Shown in pieces: positions 53,477 to 64,000 of a stretch of DNA of 64,000 nucleotides. Both the position numbers and the translations under genes were made by a program. Origin of the DNA: Peptococcaceae bacterium UBA4068. GTDB taxonomy: Bacteria; Bacillota; Dehalobacteriia; UBA4068. The notes below the pieces were generated by a model. It did no database searches. It was given only the letters and a program-made list of their open reading frames with translations, and had not been told where the DNA came from. The DNA lies in NCBI GenBank assembly GCA_002382665.1, contig DFZA01000015.1, positions 4,083 to 68,082 on the forward strand, in the 5' to 3' direction. Each line of letters begins with the position of its first letter. The first letter of the stretch is position 1.

Positions 53477-54424
53477 CTATTTTCCTTTGTTATGCAATCC
53501 CTCAGCAATATTCATTAATCTACGAAAGCGATGATTAATAGCGGACCGTCCGATATGCGAAATTTCACTTAATTCCGAAAGAGAGGCGTCGGGGTGATCT
53601 AAGCGTAACTGTGCCACCTCCAATAAAGAGGGAGGTAAACAACCCAGACCTTTTGTCGCTTGCAGATGGTGGATCATAGCAATTTGCCGCATCGCCGCAG
53701 CGACCGTTTTATCAAGATTGGCCTCTTCACAGTTTACCAGACGGTTGACGCGATTGCGCATTTCTTTATCAACGCGCATGCTCTCAAATTCCAGTAAGGA
53801 ACGATGCGAACCCATTAAATTAAGTATACTGCTGATTTGTTCTCCGGATTTGAGATAAACGATATAAACATCTTTTCGTGTAGTTATATTGGCATTAATA
53901 TCAAACTCAGCCAAGAGCTGCCGCAACAAGGCCGCCAGCCTTTGATCGCGGACAATAATTTCCAAATGATAAGCGCCTTCGGGGTTACTAACCGATCCAC
54001 TAGCCAGGAAAGCACCCCTGATAAACGCCCGCCGGCAGCAGTCGTTACTGATAATATCCTCATTAAAACGCCCAGGGAAATCTCTATTTAACATCATTGA
54101 AGCATCCATAATGCCCATCATTGCCAATAACGGCTCAACCTGAGCATTGTTTCTGACTATCAGCGAAAATACCTGATTTTTTTTTAAGCGGTCGCGACGA
54201 TGTGTTGCCAGCTCCGCTTTCAAACCTAAACTTCTTGATAAAGCAAAAATCCGCCGCGCTACCGCCGCGTTCTCGGTATTTATAGACAGCGCAATACTTT
54301 GTCTGCTGCCGATATGGATATTACCTCCAAAGCGAAAAAACGCTGCCAATTCCGCCTGGCGGCAACACCCGCGGGTACAAGCAACCCTAGTCAAATCATC
54401 TTTTACTTGAGCAGTAAATGTCAT
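53477..54424 (-). CDS. whiA: WhiA family protein
   Basis: A 315-residue protein with an N-terminal LAGLIDADG homing-endonuclease-like fold (about 1-210), with GSVSNPEGAYHLEI and CCRRAFIRGAFLASGS, and a C-terminal WhiA helix-turn-helix (DASLSELSEISHIGRSAINHRFRRL). It acts in cell division or chromosome organisation in Gram-positives. I chose ATG 54424, nine bases after GGAG; the upstream ATG abuts that site. It follows rapZ by 24 bases. Confidence 0.94.
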   Translation of the reverse strand: MTFTAQVKDDLTRVACTRGCCRQAELAAFFRFGGNIHIGSRQSIALSINTENAAVARRIFALSRSLGLKAELATHRRDRLKKNQVFSLIVRNNAQVEPLLAMMGIMDASMMLNRDFPGRFNEDIISNDCCRRAFIRGAFLASGSVSNPEGAYHLEIIVRDQRLAALLRQLLAEFDINANITTRKDVYIVYLKSGEQISSILNLMGSHRSLLEFESMRVDKEMRNRVNRLVNCEEANLDKTVAAAMRQIAMIHHLQATKGLGCLPPSLLEVAQLRLDHPDASLSELSEISHIGRSAINHRFRRLMNIAEGLHNKGK

Positions 54425-54448
54425 AAACAGCATCTCCGCATATATCGA

Positions 54449-55336
54449 TCAACGACCGGTTTTATTGCCTTTTTTAATATCACGATGCGATAAGCTTGTT
54501 TCATAGCCATCAGATACTAAAGAGGTGGCAATAGCCTCAGCAATAGTTACCGAACGGTGACGGCCGCCGGTACAACCGACAGCAATGGCCAGATGTTTTT
54601 TGCCTTCTTTGATATAATTCGGCAATAAAAATTTTAACAGCGACAGATAGAGATTAAGGAACTCAGTCGTTTCCTGTTTATCTAAGACATAATCACGGAC
54701 CGTGGTGTCAAGACCGGTTTGATATCGCATTTCCTCAATATAGTAAGGATTCGGTAAAAAACGCACGTCGATAACCATGTCGGCGTCTATCGGCATACCG
54801 TATTTAAAACCGAAGGAACTGACAGAGACAGCAAAAATTTCACTCTCGTTTTCGGAAAACATCTTAACGATCATTGCGGACAATTGGCGGTTTGTTAAAT
54901 CAGAGGTGTCAATTACTATATCGGCCAAACCTCTCATCTCAGTCAGCCGTTGCCTTTCTTCCACGATACAATCACTGACACTGCGTCCGGAGCGTGCCAG
55001 CGGATGACGTCGTCTTGTTTCCTTATAGCGGCTAACCAATACCGCTTCGGATGCTTCCATAAAAAGAATACGAAATTTAATACCCTCATTGGCAAGACCG
55101 GCCAATACTTGCTCAAATGAATAAAAATCCTCACCGCCGCGCACATCAATAATTACAGCCATTTTGGATAGCTCGCCACGGGTCTGCCGATTGTAGTGGA
55201 TAAAGCTGGCAAACAATGACGGCGGTAAATTGTCCACGCAAAAGTAACCTAGATCTTCCAAAGCTGCTGTTACTTGAGATTTACCAGCCCCGCTCATACC
55301 GGTGATAATTAATATACTTTCATTATTACCAGCCAT
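54449..55336 (-). CDS. rapZ: RNase adapter / nucleotide-binding protein RapZ (YvcJ)
   Basis: A 295-residue P-loop protein with Walker A GMSGAGKSQ near 14-22, LFMEASEAVLVSRYKETRRRHPL and the C-terminal signature AVGCTGGRHRSVTIAE. YvcJ binds ATP and GTP; in E. coli RapZ controls glmS RNA decay, while its Bacillota role is less clear. In most Bacillota yvcK lies between rapZ and whiA; here they adjoin directly. Confidence 0.94.
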   Translation of the reverse strand: MAGNNESILIITGMSGAGKSQVTAALEDLGYFCVDNLPPSLFASFIHYNRQTRGELSKMAVIIDVRGGEDFYSFEQVLAGLANEGIKFRILFMEASEAVLVSRYKETRRRHPLARSGRSVSDCIVEERQRLTEMRGLADIVIDTSDLTNRQLSAMIVKMFSENESEIFAVSVSSFGFKYGMPIDADMVIDVRFLPNPYYIEEMRYQTGLDTTVRDYVLDKQETTEFLNLYLSLLKFLLPNYIKEGKKHLAIAVGCTGGRHRSVTIAEAIATSLVSDGYETSLSHRDIKKGNKTGR

Positions 55337-55350
55337 TTTATTCCTCCATA

Positions 55351-56148
55351 TTAAACTAAAACAAATTTCTCTATTGCAATGCCGACGCCGCTGTTATCAC
55401 AATCTTCGGTAACATAATCGGCTATTATTTTCAGCGGTTCAACGGCATTGCCCATAGCAATTTTCAAACCGGCGCCGTCAAACAATTTAATATCGTTAAA
55501 ATTATCGCCGATGGCCATGGTTTCCTCTTTGTTAATACCAAATTGGTCGGCAAGATAACGTAATGCCGCGCCTTTATTAGCAGCAGGATTAAGAAGCTCA
55601 AGAAAATACGGTTTGGATTTAGTAATATATGCTCTGCTGCCAAATTGCTGCTCCGCCAGCGGCCACAATTCATCCATGCGCTGCGGGTCACCGCTGATCA
55701 ATATTTTGTGCGGGTTGCCGCCAAGATTATGCCGCAAATCGCCAACCGCCATCACCGGCACTTTGGAAATATGGGTATAATGTACTACCCTTTTATCAAT
55801 ATAACTTACCCGAAACATATCATTTACATAAGCCTGTACGGCACAATTATGTTCTTCGGCAAAAGCGACCATCTCCTGAGCCGTTTCCTCATCGATTGTC
55901 AATGACAACAATACCTCGCCAGAAGATACTTTTTTGACAAGAGCCCCCTGATACGTAATCAATGGTAAATCCAGTTTCAATTGTTCCGCGACCATCGCCG
56001 CCGAACGAAACATCCGTCCGGTAGAAATTGTAACCATCACGCCCCGACTAACCGCTTCGGTGATCGCCTGCTTATTACGCTCCGATATTTCCAAACTACG
56101 ACTAAACAGCGTATCATCCATATCGGTAGCAATCAACTTGATAGACAT
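55351..56148 (-). CDS. Cof-type HAD-IIB phosphatase
   Basis: A 265-residue HAD hydrolase with DMDDTLF near 8-14, STGRMFRSA, and AIGDNFNDIKLF near the C-terminus. It is a paralogue of the protein at 2250-3041. Substrate unknown, sugar phosphates likely. CGAGGTG precedes the ATG. It stands between the tandem structured repeats and rapZ, with 14 bases to rapZ. Confidence 0.86.
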   Translation of the reverse strand: MSIKLIATDMDDTLFSRSLEISERNKQAITEAVSRGVMVTISTGRMFRSAAMVAEQLKLDLPLITYQGALVKKVSSGEVLLSLTIDEETAQEMVAFAEEHNCAVQAYVNDMFRVSYIDKRVVHYTHISKVPVMAVGDLRHNLGGNPHKILISGDPQRMDELWPLAEQQFGSRAYITKSKPYFLELLNPAANKGAALRYLADQFGINKEETMAIGDNFNDIKLFDGAGLKIAMGNAVEPLKIIADYVTEDCDNSGVGIAIEKFVLV

Positions 56149-56209
56149 ATTGTCACCTCGAAAAATAATTCCGTCATTATAATATCATATCCGCTAACGC
56201 GGATATCGC

Positions 56210-56383
56210 TGGCTTTTCCCTCGTGGGAAAATCTTAAGCTTAAATAGCCGCTCATTCTCAAAATTATAGATTTCAGCCTGTGCAGTAATTCTAGCTGGCT
56301 TTTCCCTAACCGGGAAAATCTCAGCTATAAAATAGGCGCTCAGCCTCGAAATCAAAGATTTCGGTCTGTGCTGCTATTATATC
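56210..56383 (-). repeat. Two tandem ~87-bp structured repeats
   Basis: Copies at 56296-56383 and 56210-56295 are aligned end to end and share most positions. Read on the minus strand each has a -10-like start (TATAAT or TAGAAT), CACAG(A/G)C, a GAAATC.. hairpin, the segment GAGCG(C/G)CTATTT and a TTTTCCC/GGGAAAA hairpin ending in GCCA. A further hairpin (ATATCCGC/GCGGATAT, 56185-56204) follows. No gene lies in 56149-56409. Confidence 0.75.
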
Positions 56384-56409
56384 ACATATAAGCATATTTG
56401 CAGCAATTA

Positions 56410-58266
56410 TTAATTATCTGATTCACCATCGCTATGCAGATACTTATAGCAGGCTGCCGCCGCAGCTTTTGTCATCTTTGGTGCTGCCGCCAGTTGCTGC
56501 TCGCTGGCAGCCTTGATTTGCGCCAACGAACCAAACGTTTTGAGCAGCGATTGTCTACGCGTCGGCCCCAACTGCGGCACCTGATCAAGTATTGAGGCAG
56601 TTTGCTGATGTCCACGCAATTGCCTATGATAAGTAATGGCAAAACGATGCGCCTCATCACGTAAATTCTGCAGCAATTGCAGCGCCGGATCCTGCCGATC
56701 CAGACATATCGGCTGACTGCTACTGACTGTAAAAATTTCTTCATTTTCCTTAGCCAGCGCAATCACCGCCCGCATCGGCGCCTCTATCTCCCGCAACCGC
56801 TCAACAACTGAAGAAAGTTGTCCCTTGCCGCCGTCAATCACTGTCAAATCCGGCAAATCGCTAAAATTGCGCGGCTGTTTCCCTTCGGGAATCTCCGCCA
56901 TACCCCGCCGCCAACGACGCTCCAATACTTCCTGCAAGGCGGCAAAATCATTGCTACCCTCCAGAGTCTTAATTTTAAAACGTCTATATTCCGACGGTTC
57001 GAGACAACCGTTAATAGCTACTGTCATAGAGCCAACCATATTGCTTCCCTGAATATGGCTGATATCAAAACACTCTATCCGCCGCGGCGTTGACGGCAGT
57101 GCCAAAAGCTGCCGCAACCCCTCCAACGCCAGAGCCGCCTTTTGCTGCCGCCGCTCCCGCGAATTAAGATACTGGTCGAGTAATAATCTGGCGTTCTCCT
57201 CTACAAGACGGATTAAGCGCAGCTTATCGCCACGACAGGGTACAACAAAGCTCACTTTATGCCCAAATTTGGTCGCACAAAGCTTGTTTAACACCTCCAC
57301 ATCCTCCGGTAACTTATTGCAGTAGATATAAGACGGCATATTGTCGCCACTGTAGTATTCCTGGATAAACCTCCTTAGCAACAGCGGCTCTTCTCCGGCA
57401 AAGCCGTTAGTCAATGTAAAATGCTCCCGACCAATTACCTGACCGCCGCGAACAAAAAATACCTGCACTACACAATGCCCATCGGCGGCAGCTGCCGCCA
57501 ACAAATCATAGTTGCCACCCTTGGCGCTCCTGTCCATGCGTTGTTTGCGACCAATTTTGTCAAGCACCGCAATGATATCCCTTAACCGCGCCGCATCTTC
57601 GAAACGCAGTTGCCGACTGGCTTCTTCCATCTCAGCCGTTAGCCGGCGGTTAATCTCCGCTGTCCGCCCCTGCAATAAATTCAGCGCATCCTCAACCACC
57701 TCAGCATACTGCTGCTCGCTGACTCTACCCTCACAAGGAGCAAGACAGCGGCCGATATGAGCATTAAGGCATGCACGCTGTCCCTGTGGCCAGCTTCTAA
57801 CGCTGCAGCGCCGCAACGGTATTATCTCGTGAATAGTATTCACCAATTGCCGGATACTGCCCACCGCTGGATACGGCCCAAAATACCTGCTGCCGTCGTT
57901 ATATACACGCCGCGCCACCAATAGCCGCGGGAAAGGCTCGTTTACCGTCAGACGTAAATACGGGTAGTGCTTGTCGTCGCGCAGCAATATATTATAATGC
58001 GGACTGTGTTCCTTGATCAGATTAGCCTCTAAAATCAACGCTTCCGTTTCATTGGCAACAACTATAAAATCAAAATCCACAACCTTCTCCACCAATGCCG
58101 CTGTTTTACTGTCAAGCGAAGCGGTAGGACGAAAATACGAACGCACCCGTTTTTGCAAATTAATTGCCTTTCCAACATAGATAATCTGCCCCTCGTTGTC
58201 TTTCATCAAATAACAACCGGGTGCCCCGGGCAACGACGCTAATTTTTCATGCAACTTCTCTTTCAT
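56410..58266 (-). CDS. uvrC: Excinuclease ABC subunit C
   Basis: A 618-residue nuclease that makes both cuts in nucleotide excision repair. The N-terminal GIY-YIG domain (GAPGCYLMKDNEGQIIYVGKA) makes the 3' cut. A UvrB-interacting UVR segment lies near residues 205-240. The RNase H-like domain with FDISHIQGSNMVGSM and DLTVIDGGKGQL makes the 5' cut, followed by a helix-hairpin-helix DNA-binding end. It is third in the uvrB-uvrA-uvrC order, 12 bases after uvrA. Confidence 0.96.
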   Translation of the reverse strand: MKEKLHEKLASLPGAPGCYLMKDNEGQIIYVGKAINLQKRVRSYFRPTASLDSKTAALVEKVVDFDFIVVANETEALILEANLIKEHSPHYNILLRDDKHYPYLRLTVNEPFPRLLVARRVYNDGSRYFGPYPAVGSIRQLVNTIHEIIPLRRCSVRSWPQGQRACLNAHIGRCLAPCEGRVSEQQYAEVVEDALNLLQGRTAEINRRLTAEMEEASRQLRFEDAARLRDIIAVLDKIGRKQRMDRSAKGGNYDLLAAAAADGHCVVQVFFVRGGQVIGREHFTLTNGFAGEEPLLLRRFIQEYYSGDNMPSYIYCNKLPEDVEVLNKLCATKFGHKVSFVVPCRGDKLRLIRLVEENARLLLDQYLNSRERRQQKAALALEGLRQLLALPSTPRRIECFDISHIQGSNMVGSMTVAINGCLEPSEYRRFKIKTLEGSNDFAALQEVLERRWRRGMAEIPEGKQPRNFSDLPDLTVIDGGKGQLSSVVERLREIEAPMRAVIALAKENEEIFTVSSSQPICLDRQDPALQLLQNLRDEAHRFAITYHRQLRGHQQTASILDQVPQLGPTRRQSLLKTFGSLAQIKAASEQQLAAAPKMTKAAAAACYKYLHSDGESDN

Positions 58267-58278
58267 TGCGATCCCTCA

Positions 58279-61107
<2,829 letters not shown>

Positions 61108-61202
61108 TAATACTGCTCCTTAAAGTAAGTAATTCTCAATATTATTATGCAAGATTTATTATAGCGGGCATTTTTTATAAAGGCAATCTATCTTTTAAAA
61201 TT

Positions 61203-63170
61203 TTATCTGGCGGAAGCCCGCAATTCCATTATCGCATCACGCAGCTGAGCTGCAGCCTCGAATTCCAAACGCCTAGCGGCTTCTCTCATTTCTTTCTCCA
61301 ACGAACGAATCAGCTTTTCCTGCTCCCGCTTGCTCATCTTTTCCGTCGGCTTGAGTTTATTGATGCTGTCCGGCGGTACAATTGCCGCCACCACATCGCG
61401 CACTTCTTTAATAATCGTTTGCGGTATAATGTTATGCTCCTGATTATATTGTTGCTGCACCAACCTTCTGCGCCCTGTAATATTGATCGCGGCTTGCATC
61501 GAATCAGTCATCCGATCGGCATACATTATTACCTGACCTTCGCTGTTACGGGCCGCGCGCCCCATAGTCTGGATCAAGGATCGCTCGGAACGTAAGAACC
61601 CTTCCTTGTCAGCATCTAAAATAGCCACCAATGATACTTCCGGCAGATCGATGCCTTCCCGTAACAAATTAATGCCAACCAGCACATCAAATACGCCCAG
61701 TCGCAGATCGCGGATAATCGCCATACGCTCCAATGTTTTGATATCAGAATGAAGATAGCGGACTTTTACGCCTGCTTTACTCAGATACTCGCTCAAATCC
61801 TCCGCCATCCGTTTGGTTAAGGTAGTAACCAGAACCCGCTGGTTTTTGGCTACCCGCAAATTGATTTCATTCAGCAAATCATCGATCTGGCCTTTAACCG
61901 GTCGCACCTCAACCGCCGGATCAAGCAATCCGGTAGGCCGCAGCACCTGCTCGGCCATATTTTGCTTATTTGACAGTTCATAAGGACCGGGAGTTGCGGA
62001 CACATATACCAATTGTTTGGCACGCTGCTCAAATTCCGCAAAACGCAGAGGCCTGTTATCTTTAGCCGAAGGCAGGCGAAATCCATATTTGATCAGCTCT
62101 TCTTTACGCACGCGGTCACCCTCATACATGCCTCTTATCTGCGGCAAAGTCACGTGCGATTCATCTATCATGATCAGGAAATCATCCGGGAAATAATCAA
62201 GTAATGTATACGGAGGCTCTCCTTCTTTACGACCTGTCAAATGCCGGCTGTAATTCTCAATACCGCTGCACTGCCCGATTTCCTCCATCATTTCCAAATC
62301 AAAATTGGTGCGCTGCTCGAGCCGTTGTGCTTCCAGTAGTTTTCCAGCCTGGCGCAACTTGACCAATTCGCTGCCCAACTCCTCACGGATTAATACCAAC
62401 GCTGCCTTCATTTTCTCATCTTGAGTTACATAATGGCTGGCAGGGAAAACCATTACCTTCCGTGGCTCGCTGATTGCCTCTCCGGTCAATACATCGATTT
62501 CTGTCAGTTTCTCCACCTGATCACCAAATAGCTCAATTCTATAAGCCCGATCGCCGCTGCCGGCTGGGAATACATCTATAATATCGCCGTGCACTCGAAA
62601 AGTACCGCGATGAAAATCCATTTCGTTTCGGCTGTATTGCATATTTATCAGTGCACGTAATATCTGCTCCCGATCCACTGTTTCTCCCACAGCCAAAGAT
62701 AGGCTAAGCTGCAAATAATCAGCGGGATCGCCTAACCCGTAAATTGCCGAAACGCTGGCGACAATTAATACATCTCTACGCTGGAGCAGTGAGGCGGTAG
62801 CTGCGTTACGCAGCTTTTCAATCTCATCATTGATTGCCGAGTCCTTGGCTATATAGGTATCAGATGAAGCAATATATGCCTCGGGCTGATAATAATCATA
62901 ATAACTGACAAAATACTCGACAGCATTTTGAGGAAAAAACTCTTTAAATTCTCCGCATAATTGCGCTGCCAGTGTTTTATTATGGGCAATAACCAATGTC
63001 GGCTTTTGTAAACGGGCAATGACATTGGCCATAGTAAAAGTTTTGCCGCTGCCGGTAACACCAAGCAATACTTGATGATGCAAACCGCGGCTAACTCCGT
63101 CCACCAATGAATCAATCGCCTGTGGTTGGTCGCCGGTGGGCTGATAATCGCTTTGCAGCTGAAATTCCAT
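61203..63170 (-). CDS. uvrB: Excinuclease ABC subunit B
   Basis: A 655-residue helicase-like repair protein that verifies damage after UvrA loading. Walker A GVTGSGKTFTMA is near residues 40-51, the beta-hairpin region VEYFVSYYDYYQPEAYI follows, helicase motifs include DESHVTLPQ and GINLLREGIDLPEV, and a C-terminal UVR motif binds UvrC. ATG 63170 is supported by AAGGAGGG; the open frame upstream runs through the promoter. No LexA-type box is visible. Confidence 0.97.
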   Translation of the reverse strand: MEFQLQSDYQPTGDQPQAIDSLVDGVSRGLHHQVLLGVTGSGKTFTMANVIARLQKPTLVIAHNKTLAAQLCGEFKEFFPQNAVEYFVSYYDYYQPEAYIASSDTYIAKDSAINDEIEKLRNAATASLLQRRDVLIVASVSAIYGLGDPADYLQLSLSLAVGETVDREQILRALINMQYSRNEMDFHRGTFRVHGDIIDVFPAGSGDRAYRIELFGDQVEKLTEIDVLTGEAISEPRKVMVFPASHYVTQDEKMKAALVLIREELGSELVKLRQAGKLLEAQRLEQRTNFDLEMMEEIGQCSGIENYSRHLTGRKEGEPPYTLLDYFPDDFLIMIDESHVTLPQIRGMYEGDRVRKEELIKYGFRLPSAKDNRPLRFAEFEQRAKQLVYVSATPGPYELSNKQNMAEQVLRPTGLLDPAVEVRPVKGQIDDLLNEINLRVAKNQRVLVTTLTKRMAEDLSEYLSKAGVKVRYLHSDIKTLERMAIIRDLRLGVFDVLVGINLLREGIDLPEVSLVAILDADKEGFLRSERSLIQTMGRAARNSEGQVIMYADRMTDSMQAAINITGRRRLVQQQYNQEHNIIPQTIIKEVRDVVAAIVPPDSINKLKPTEKMSKREQEKLIRSLEKEMREAARRLEFEAAAQLRDAIMELRASAR

Positions 63171-63194
63171 TATTTTTCCCTCCTTATATTTAAT

Positions 63195-63222
63195 ATTATA
63201 ACATATCCGCTTATGATGTAAA
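63195..63222 (-). promoter_or_regulatory. Promoter of uvrB-uvrA-uvrC
   Basis: On the minus strand TTTACA (63217-63222), a 16-base spacer and TATAAT (63195-63200) preceded by TG plus one base (extended -10) lie 25 bases before the uvrB start. Confidence 0.75.
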
Positions 63223-63320
63223 TTCATATCCATTTTTTTACAGCTTACTAATATAGAATATCCATAATAAAAAGCAAGCATAATAATAATCAATAATTAT
63301 TTACCAATACGGAGGCATTT

Positions 63321-63743
63321 ATGTTTAGTTTAATTCCTTTTAATAACAACGAACGTGGATTATCCCGTTATTTTGATAACTGGGATCGCTTTTTCCCTTT
63401 TTGGAACAATGATGCTTCGCAATTCCGCGCTGATATCAAAGATCTCGGCGATAAGTTTTTACTACAGGCGGAACTTCCGGGATTTGACAAAAACGATATT
63501 AAAATCAACATCGCTAATGACCGCTTAAGTATTGTTGCCCAACGTCAGCAAGAAACAAAAGATGACGACAATGATTACATTCACCGCGAACGTAGATACG
63601 GCAGTATCTACCGTAACTTTGATATTTCCGGCATTGATGAAAACAATATAACAGCCAACTACAATAACGGCGTCTTGGAATTAACATTACCGAAAAACGA
63701 AGAAGACGTAAATGAAAATATTCGGCAAATAGAAATCCAGTAA
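63321..63743 (+). CDS. Hsp20-family small heat shock protein
   Basis: A 140-residue alpha-crystallin chaperone that holds unfolding proteins. A short Phe/Trp/Asp-rich N-terminus (1-35) precedes the alpha-crystallin domain with AELPGFDKNDIKINIANDRLSI and the C-terminal NGVLELTLPK. The tail ends without a clear IxI motif except IRQIEI. GGAGG precedes the ATG. It is divergent from uvrB and has no CIRCE element upstream, so its heat regulation is not evident. Confidence 0.93.
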   Translation: MFSLIPFNNNERGLSRYFDNWDRFFPFWNNDASQFRADIKDLGDKFLLQAELPGFDKNDIKINIANDRLSIVAQRQQETKDDDNDYIHRERRYGSIYRNFDISGIDENNITANYNNGVLELTLPKNEEDVNENIRQIEIQ

Positions 63744-63775
63744 TTAGTAAAAATATTGTGGTAAAATTATAATAG

Positions 63776-63808
63776 AAAGAAGGATTACCAAAATGGTAAT
63801 CCTTCTTT
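63776..63808. terminator. Bidirectional terminator between hsp20 and the rRNA operon
   Basis: Fifteen-base arms (AAAGAAGGATTACCA and its complement) flank an AAA loop, with T-rich sides in both directions. Confidence 0.88.
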
Positions 63809-63817
63809 AAAATTAAA

Positions 63818-63933
<116 letters not shown>

Positions 63934-64000
63934 AAACTTTGATCTTCTTTATTTCAGTGTTTCGAATAAACTCCGCGATACGTTGTATTAATCGATCTTT

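Noticed and set aside
56210..56383. Tandem glycine riboswitch
   Set aside because: The two-copy layout is suggestive, but the conserved glycine-aptamer core sequences are absent and the downstream gene is not related to glycine.
61108..63320. LexA box before uvrB or uvrA
   Set aside because: No GAAC-N4-GTTC palindrome is visible upstream of either gene.
63171..63320. CIRCE element before hsp20
   Set aside because: No TTAGCACTC-N9-GAGTGCTAA inverted repeat is present.

Overview
The window looks like a chromosomal segment of an anaerobic, endospore-forming Bacillota, most likely of the class Clostridia in the broad sense. The sporulation genes spmA, spmB, a dacF-type carboxypeptidase, ytfJ, spoVAC-AD-AE and a GerMN lipoprotein point to a spore-former. 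A long SRP RNA with an Alu domain, a T-box leader, whiA/rapZ and a PrpC/PASTA-kinase pair point to Bacillota. Rubrerythrin and a membrane pyrophosphatase fit an anaerobic life. No genus can be assigned from the sequence alone. Most of the window is conserved core genome with tight operons, strong Shine-Dalgarno sites and clear sigma-A type promoters.

Layout. 0-3 kb: a metallophosphoesterase, a FlxA-like coiled-coil protein, an orphan membrane protein and a HAD phosphatase. 3.1-3.5 kb: a tRNA operon (Val-Asp-Phe-Gly) with its own promoter and terminator. 3.6-6.2 kb: a flavoprotein, a cobalamin adenosyltransferase and a pseudouridine synthase behind one promoter. 6.2-9.6 kb: sporulation genes spmA-spmB, dacF and ytfI-ytfJ. 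9.7-19.8 kb: a long leftward housekeeping block, priA-def-fmt-zinc peptidase-rsmB, then a new promoter before prpC-prkC-rsgA-rpe. 19.8-22.8 kb: spoVAC-AD-AE, divergent from a DUF421/DUF4363 pair. 22.9-26.9 kb: an HtrA protease and a two-component system.

26.9-36.7 kb: SRP RNA, an Sfp-type transferase, a GerMN lipoprotein, a cyclase-family hydrolase, and a MarR regulator with a heterodimeric ABC exporter. A compact three-gene island follows: an XRE regulator, an EcoRI-family adenine methyltransferase and a DUF262-HNH nuclease. This is the most likely accessory, defence-type system in the window. 36.9-39 kb: phenylacetate-CoA ligase plus an ACT-domain protein under a T-box leader. Its apparent UUC specifier and UGGU discriminator-pairing bulge match the tRNA-Phe encoded at 3.2 kb. 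39-42 kb: small proteins, a large orphan HTH regulator and rubrerythrin.

41.9-53.4 kb: an FmdE-like protein, cysteine desulfurase plus ThiI, and a leftward gap-pgk-tpiA-gpmI-eno-secG-hppA block linking lower glycolysis to protein export and pyrophosphate-driven ion pumping. 53.4-63.2 kb: uvrB-uvrA-uvrC, a tandem structured repeat, a HAD phosphatase, rapZ and whiA. At the right edge hsp20 converges on the 3' end of an rRNA operon, of which only 5S is inside the window.
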